From positions 495,626-559,625 of the forward strand of contig CAMXCT020001391.1 in the NCBI GenBank assembly GCA_947184155.2: a stretch of 64,000 nt of DNA, written 5' to 3'. The notes under the pieces are model-generated. The model had not been told where the DNA came from, did not search any database, and saw nothing but the letters and a program-made list of their open reading frames with translations. Below are positions 61,061 through 64,000 of the stretch, piece after piece (within the stretch, counting starts at the first letter, position 1; the number at the start of each line of letters is the position of its first letter). This stretch comes from Cladocopium goreaui (Eukaryota > Sar > Dinophyceae > Suessiales > Symbiodiniaceae). Position numbers and translations under genes: made by a program.

Positions 61061-64000
61061 TGATTGATCCCATGGGTGAGGTGTGCACTTCAACTTCACA
61101 GGGAACACCCGACTTGCACGGTACAGACCAGCCGGTCGACCGTGAAATCGATGAACATATAAGAGAGGATCAGCAGGATGCATATCCCACTTGGCAGAAA
61201 GTTCAGCAGAAAGAAAAGGAGAAGAAGCTCAAAGCTGAGGGCAAGCACAATCCGAAGAAACGCAAGTTTGTCATTGAGGATCACTACGACGACTGCGGCA
61301 ATGATCTTAGTGGATTAGGACCCCATGTAATGGAAGAGGATAACTTAGCCCCCCAAGATTTAGCCCTTTTCTTAATGACCAATTATGCCAATTCCAGAGT
61401 ACGCCAATCTGAATCACTCGAGCATGCATTGATTCAAGCCAGCGCCGACTCGTCACCTTTAGATGTCATTGAGATTTGCGGTGGTGAAGCCAGATGCACC
61501 ACAGTAGCCATCCGCCGAGGACTGAGAGCTGGAGACAACTTTGACATCATATGTTCATGTGACTTGAATGATGAATCCAACCAAAACAAAGTCATCAAGT
61601 ATATAAAGGAATCCAAACCATTGGTTACTATCATGGCACCCACGTGCACACCTTATGGACCCATGTCAAATATGGTTAAACATGTCAATTGGGAGTCATG
61701 GAAAAGAAGTTTGGACTATGCACGACCTCATGGAAAATTTTGTGGACGTGTTGCATTACTTGTTGAAAAGATGGGTTTATTCTTTATAACAGAACAACCA
61801 CATCCATCAAAGCTTTGGGAAGAATCCGAGTGGCAGGAAGTATTAAAATTGTCTACTACTGTCAGCATAGTGATTCACCAATGCATGACAGGCCAAAAGG
61901 GCCCTGATGGAGGACCAGCTAAGAAACCCACGAGATTCATCGCTAACCATAGGACTCTCTTAGAACCATTGACCAAGTATGTTTGTGATGGAAGTCATGA
62001 ACATGAATTACTCGAAGGAGGGAAAGCTAGCCATTGTAAACTGTGGACATGGAAGCTAGCTACATCTATAGTAGACGGAATAACCAACCTTCGAGAACTG
62101 GTCAACTCCAGAGAGTATGCCTATCCAACTATCGGCACGAGCACTGATGCATCCGAGCCAAGCAGTGAACCCGCTGAAGATCCAGATAAGAGACCAGCAG
62201 TTTGTCCAGGATGCAAAGGACATCTAAATAGGAATGATCCACGGCACACTCGTGACCCTGACACATGTAAATATCCTTTAGATGCCCCCGTAATATGGAC
62301 ATGCCCTGGATGTAAGAAAATGAAACCTGCTGGTGACAGTTCACATACTTATGCCCAAGGTGAGTGCAAACACATGACCATAGCTCACCGTAAGGGCATT
62401 CATCGAAAAGGCCACCATCCCAGAGAACCAGCCAAACGGGCTGATGAACTTCCGGTTCAAGACTCTCAGGCCCAACTGCCTGATGGAACCGATTTGGGAG
62501 CCGGTGAAGGAGCTGCCAGTAGTTCAGCCGTAGGGGCAGCACCTCCAGTAGAAGATAGGATTGTCCCCTACAATCCAGATGACGGCGAACCCGCCGAGAG
62601 CAGACTCCGAGGCCCTTATCGAAAGTTCCGGGATGCGGCCGCAGGCAGTGAACATCCATCTGACTGGTCTAGATTTGATGTCACTCATAGTCTAAAAGAC
62701 TTGAGAAGTAGTCATGAACCAACTATTATTCGAACACTCAGGAAGCTGCATTTAAGATGGTGGCATGCAGGCCCCACCAACATGACTAGCGTTTTAAGAA
62801 ATGCAGGCATACCTGAAGAAGTCATAAGCTACATTCCTGACATCATTTCAACCTGCCGTGAATGCCGCAAGTGGGCACCAAAAGCCAAAGATACTCAACC
62901 CTCTGTTTCTTTGGCCATGAACTTTAACGAAGTAGTAGAAACCGATTTGATGTTCTATCGAGAATTTGTTGTACATCACTTTATTTGCAGAGCGACAAGA
63001 TGGCATGTTGCTGTGGAAACTCCTAACAAAACAGAAGACCAATTAATCACGAACTTCCACACAGCATGGGTATCCATCTTTGGCCCACCTCAACAGCTTG
63101 TCACCGACAGTGAAGCTGGTTTGACTTCATCCAGCGCTGAAGCAAGATTGAAGCGTATGGGTGTAGTCTTAAAGGTAAGAGGCAAGGATCAACACGCTCG
63201 GTACATCGAGAGGAGAGGAGCGATCTTAAGACATGCAATGCACGTGATGGAATCCCAAGCCATAAGAGAAGGTATTGACATCAACTTCCCATCATTACTT
63301 GCCAATAGCGTCTTTATGGGTAACGCACTAACACATGTAGGAGGAGTTACACCCTACCAGGTAGTGATGGGAAGACAACCAGCTTGCCTTCCGCCAATCA
63401 CAGACAACGCCGGCTTGGAAGAGAGAGTTGATGCCCGCATCCGCGAACTTGCATTGCAGTCTATGGTGTCAGCCACGAGTGCATCTCGTATCAAAAGAGC
63501 TTTGGGGTCCAAAACTGCCTTGTCGGGAGAAAACCGTTTTGCAAAAGGAGACTTGGTAGAGTTATACCGAACGCCCCCGAGCAAAGACATGAGTGGCTGG
63601 ACCGGTCCATATGAAGTCGTAGAGTGTGTAGCCGCAGATGGCATTGTAGCTCTTAAAATAAATGGACAGACCAGACCATATCGCCTCCAAGATGTACGCC
63701 CAGCACAATACTATGCAACAGTTTCTCTTTATGGACACACCAATGCGGATATCTGTTTGAATGCCATGGGATACATCCATCAATTTTTGAATGAACTCCC
63801 TGATGGCCGTGTTGAAGTTTTTGGGTATGTAAATGACAGACTGACAAGAACCACCAAGCGATGGCCCAAAATTTCAAAAGCACTAGAGTTCATCATAACA
63901 AATTCCCTCCAGATGGATGATATCTGCACTGTAAGAATTGGACATAAAATCAAACAGCTGCAAGATCTGGACGACAGATACCGCAATGGGATTTTCAATT
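61057..64000 (+). CDS. Retroelement ORF3: cytosine-methyltransferase-like domain plus integrase (runs off the right edge)
   Basis: ATG at 61057 overlaps the ORF2 stop (ATGATGA). The frame is open for 981 codons to the window end. After a basic linker comes a methyltransferase-like domain: EICGGEARCTTVAIRRG (motif I position), MAPTCTPYGPMS (aligns with PPCQPFS, Cys kept) and TEQPHPSKLW (motif VI Glu kept). Then two C-x2-C pairs (CPGCKG, CPGCKK). The integrase has an HHCC-type zinc segment (LHLRWWHAG, CRECRKW), a core with ETDLMF, VTDSEAG and YIERRGAILR as D, D and E, and a C-terminal WTGPYEVVE domain with LQDVRP. No reverse transcriptase precedes the integrase, so the order is copia-like, with RT expected downstream. 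Confidence 0.85.
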   Translation, partial: MMIDPMGEVCTSTSQGTPDLHGTDQPVDREIDEHIREDQQDAYPTWQKVQQKEKEKKLKAEGKHNPKKRKFVIEDHYDDCGNDLSGLGPHVMEEDNLAPQDLALFLMTNYANSRVRQSESLEHALIQASADSSPLDVIEICGGEARCTTVAIRRGLRAGDNFDIICSCDLNDESNQNKVIKYIKESKPLVTIMAPTCTPYGPMSNMVKHVNWESWKRSLDYARPHGKFCGRVALLVEKMGLFFITEQPHPSKLWEESEWQEVLKLSTTVSIVIHQCMTGQKGPDGGPAKKPTRFIANHRTLLEPLTKYVCDGSHEHELLEGGKASHCKLWTWKLATSIVDGITNLRELVNSREYAYPTIGTSTDASEPSSEPAEDPDKRPAVCPGCKGHLNRNDPRHTRDPDTCKYPLDAPVIWTCPGCKKMKPAGDSSHTYAQGECKHMTIAHRKGIHRKGHHPREPAKRADELPVQDSQAQLPDGTDLGAGEGAASSSAVGAAPPVEDRIVPYNPDDGEPAESRLRGPYRKFRDAAAGSEHPSDWSRFDVTHSLKDLRSSHEPTIIRTLRKLHLRWWHAGPTNMTSVLRNAGIPEEVISYIPDIISTCRECRKWAPKAKDTQPSVSLAMNFNEVVETDLMFYREFVVHHFICRATRWHVAVETPNKTEDQLITNFHTAWVSIFGPPQQLVTDSEAGLTSSSAEARLKRMGVVLKVRGKDQHARYIERRGAILRHAMHVMESQAIREGIDINFPSLLANSVFMGNALTHVGGVTPYQVVMGRQPACLPPITDNAGLEERVDARIRELALQSMVSATSASRIKRALGSKTALSGENRFAKGDLVELYRTPPSKDMSGWTGPYEVVECVAADGIVALKINGQTRPYRLQDVRPAQYYATVSLYGHTNADICLNAMGYIHQFLNELPDGRVEVFGYVNDRLTRTTKRWPKISKALEFIITNSLQMDDICTVRIGHKIKQLQDLDDRYRNGIFN

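Noticed and set aside
1-64000. tRNA, rRNA or known small RNA genes
   Set aside because: I looked for cloverleaf-type and rRNA-core words and saw none that I could support by eye.

Overview
The window reads as nuclear DNA of a dinoflagellate, most likely a symbiodiniacean or related Suessiales species. The reasons are a very low density of short GC-rich exons in AT-richer DNA, candidate introns with GA donors beside GT donors and an AG|G acceptor context, hundreds of base pairs of short terminal-inverted-repeat elements (MITEs) per kilobase in places, and a large copia-order retroelement of the kind common in these genomes. No rRNA, tRNA, CRISPR array or bacterial-style operon was found. Exon models below were made by eye from splice signals, reading frame and phase, so most are candidates.

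Layout. 1-12.6 kb: exon-like blocks lie mainly on the minus strand. The clearest gene is the 5' part of a mitochondrial iron-sulfur scaffold protein (ISCU), whose last exons lie off the left edge. 12.8-17.4 kb: a 106-bp satellite array with an assembly gap, a second shorter array with the same leader, and a 96-bp variant array. 17.8-18.1 kb: a TATC/CTAT microsatellite. From about 20 kb to 54.3 kb the exon-like blocks are on the plus strand, are mostly 60-130 bp long, and are separated by MITEs. The best runs are 20.07-20.38, 24.64-26.20, 41.56-43.1, 43.48-45.44 kb and the 3' end of an RNA-ligase-like gene at 52.5-54.34 kb. 54.84-64.0 kb: a retroelement with a primer-binding-like site, a Gag-type ORF with a CCHC knuckle, a RING-H2 finger and a protease-like region, then two further overlapping frames with methyltransferase-like domains and an integrase. 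Reverse transcriptase would lie beyond the right edge.

Main point. At least six MITE families (called A-F here) have termini that contain potential splice donors on the left and acceptors on the right, and several copies sit exactly where an intron must be removed to join two open reading frames in phase (20135-20235, 25668-25771, 42908-42991, 44755-44982). This fits introner-type intron gain, a phenomenon already reported for dinoflagellates. Nested copies (A inside D, A and B inside D) record successive insertions into introns.
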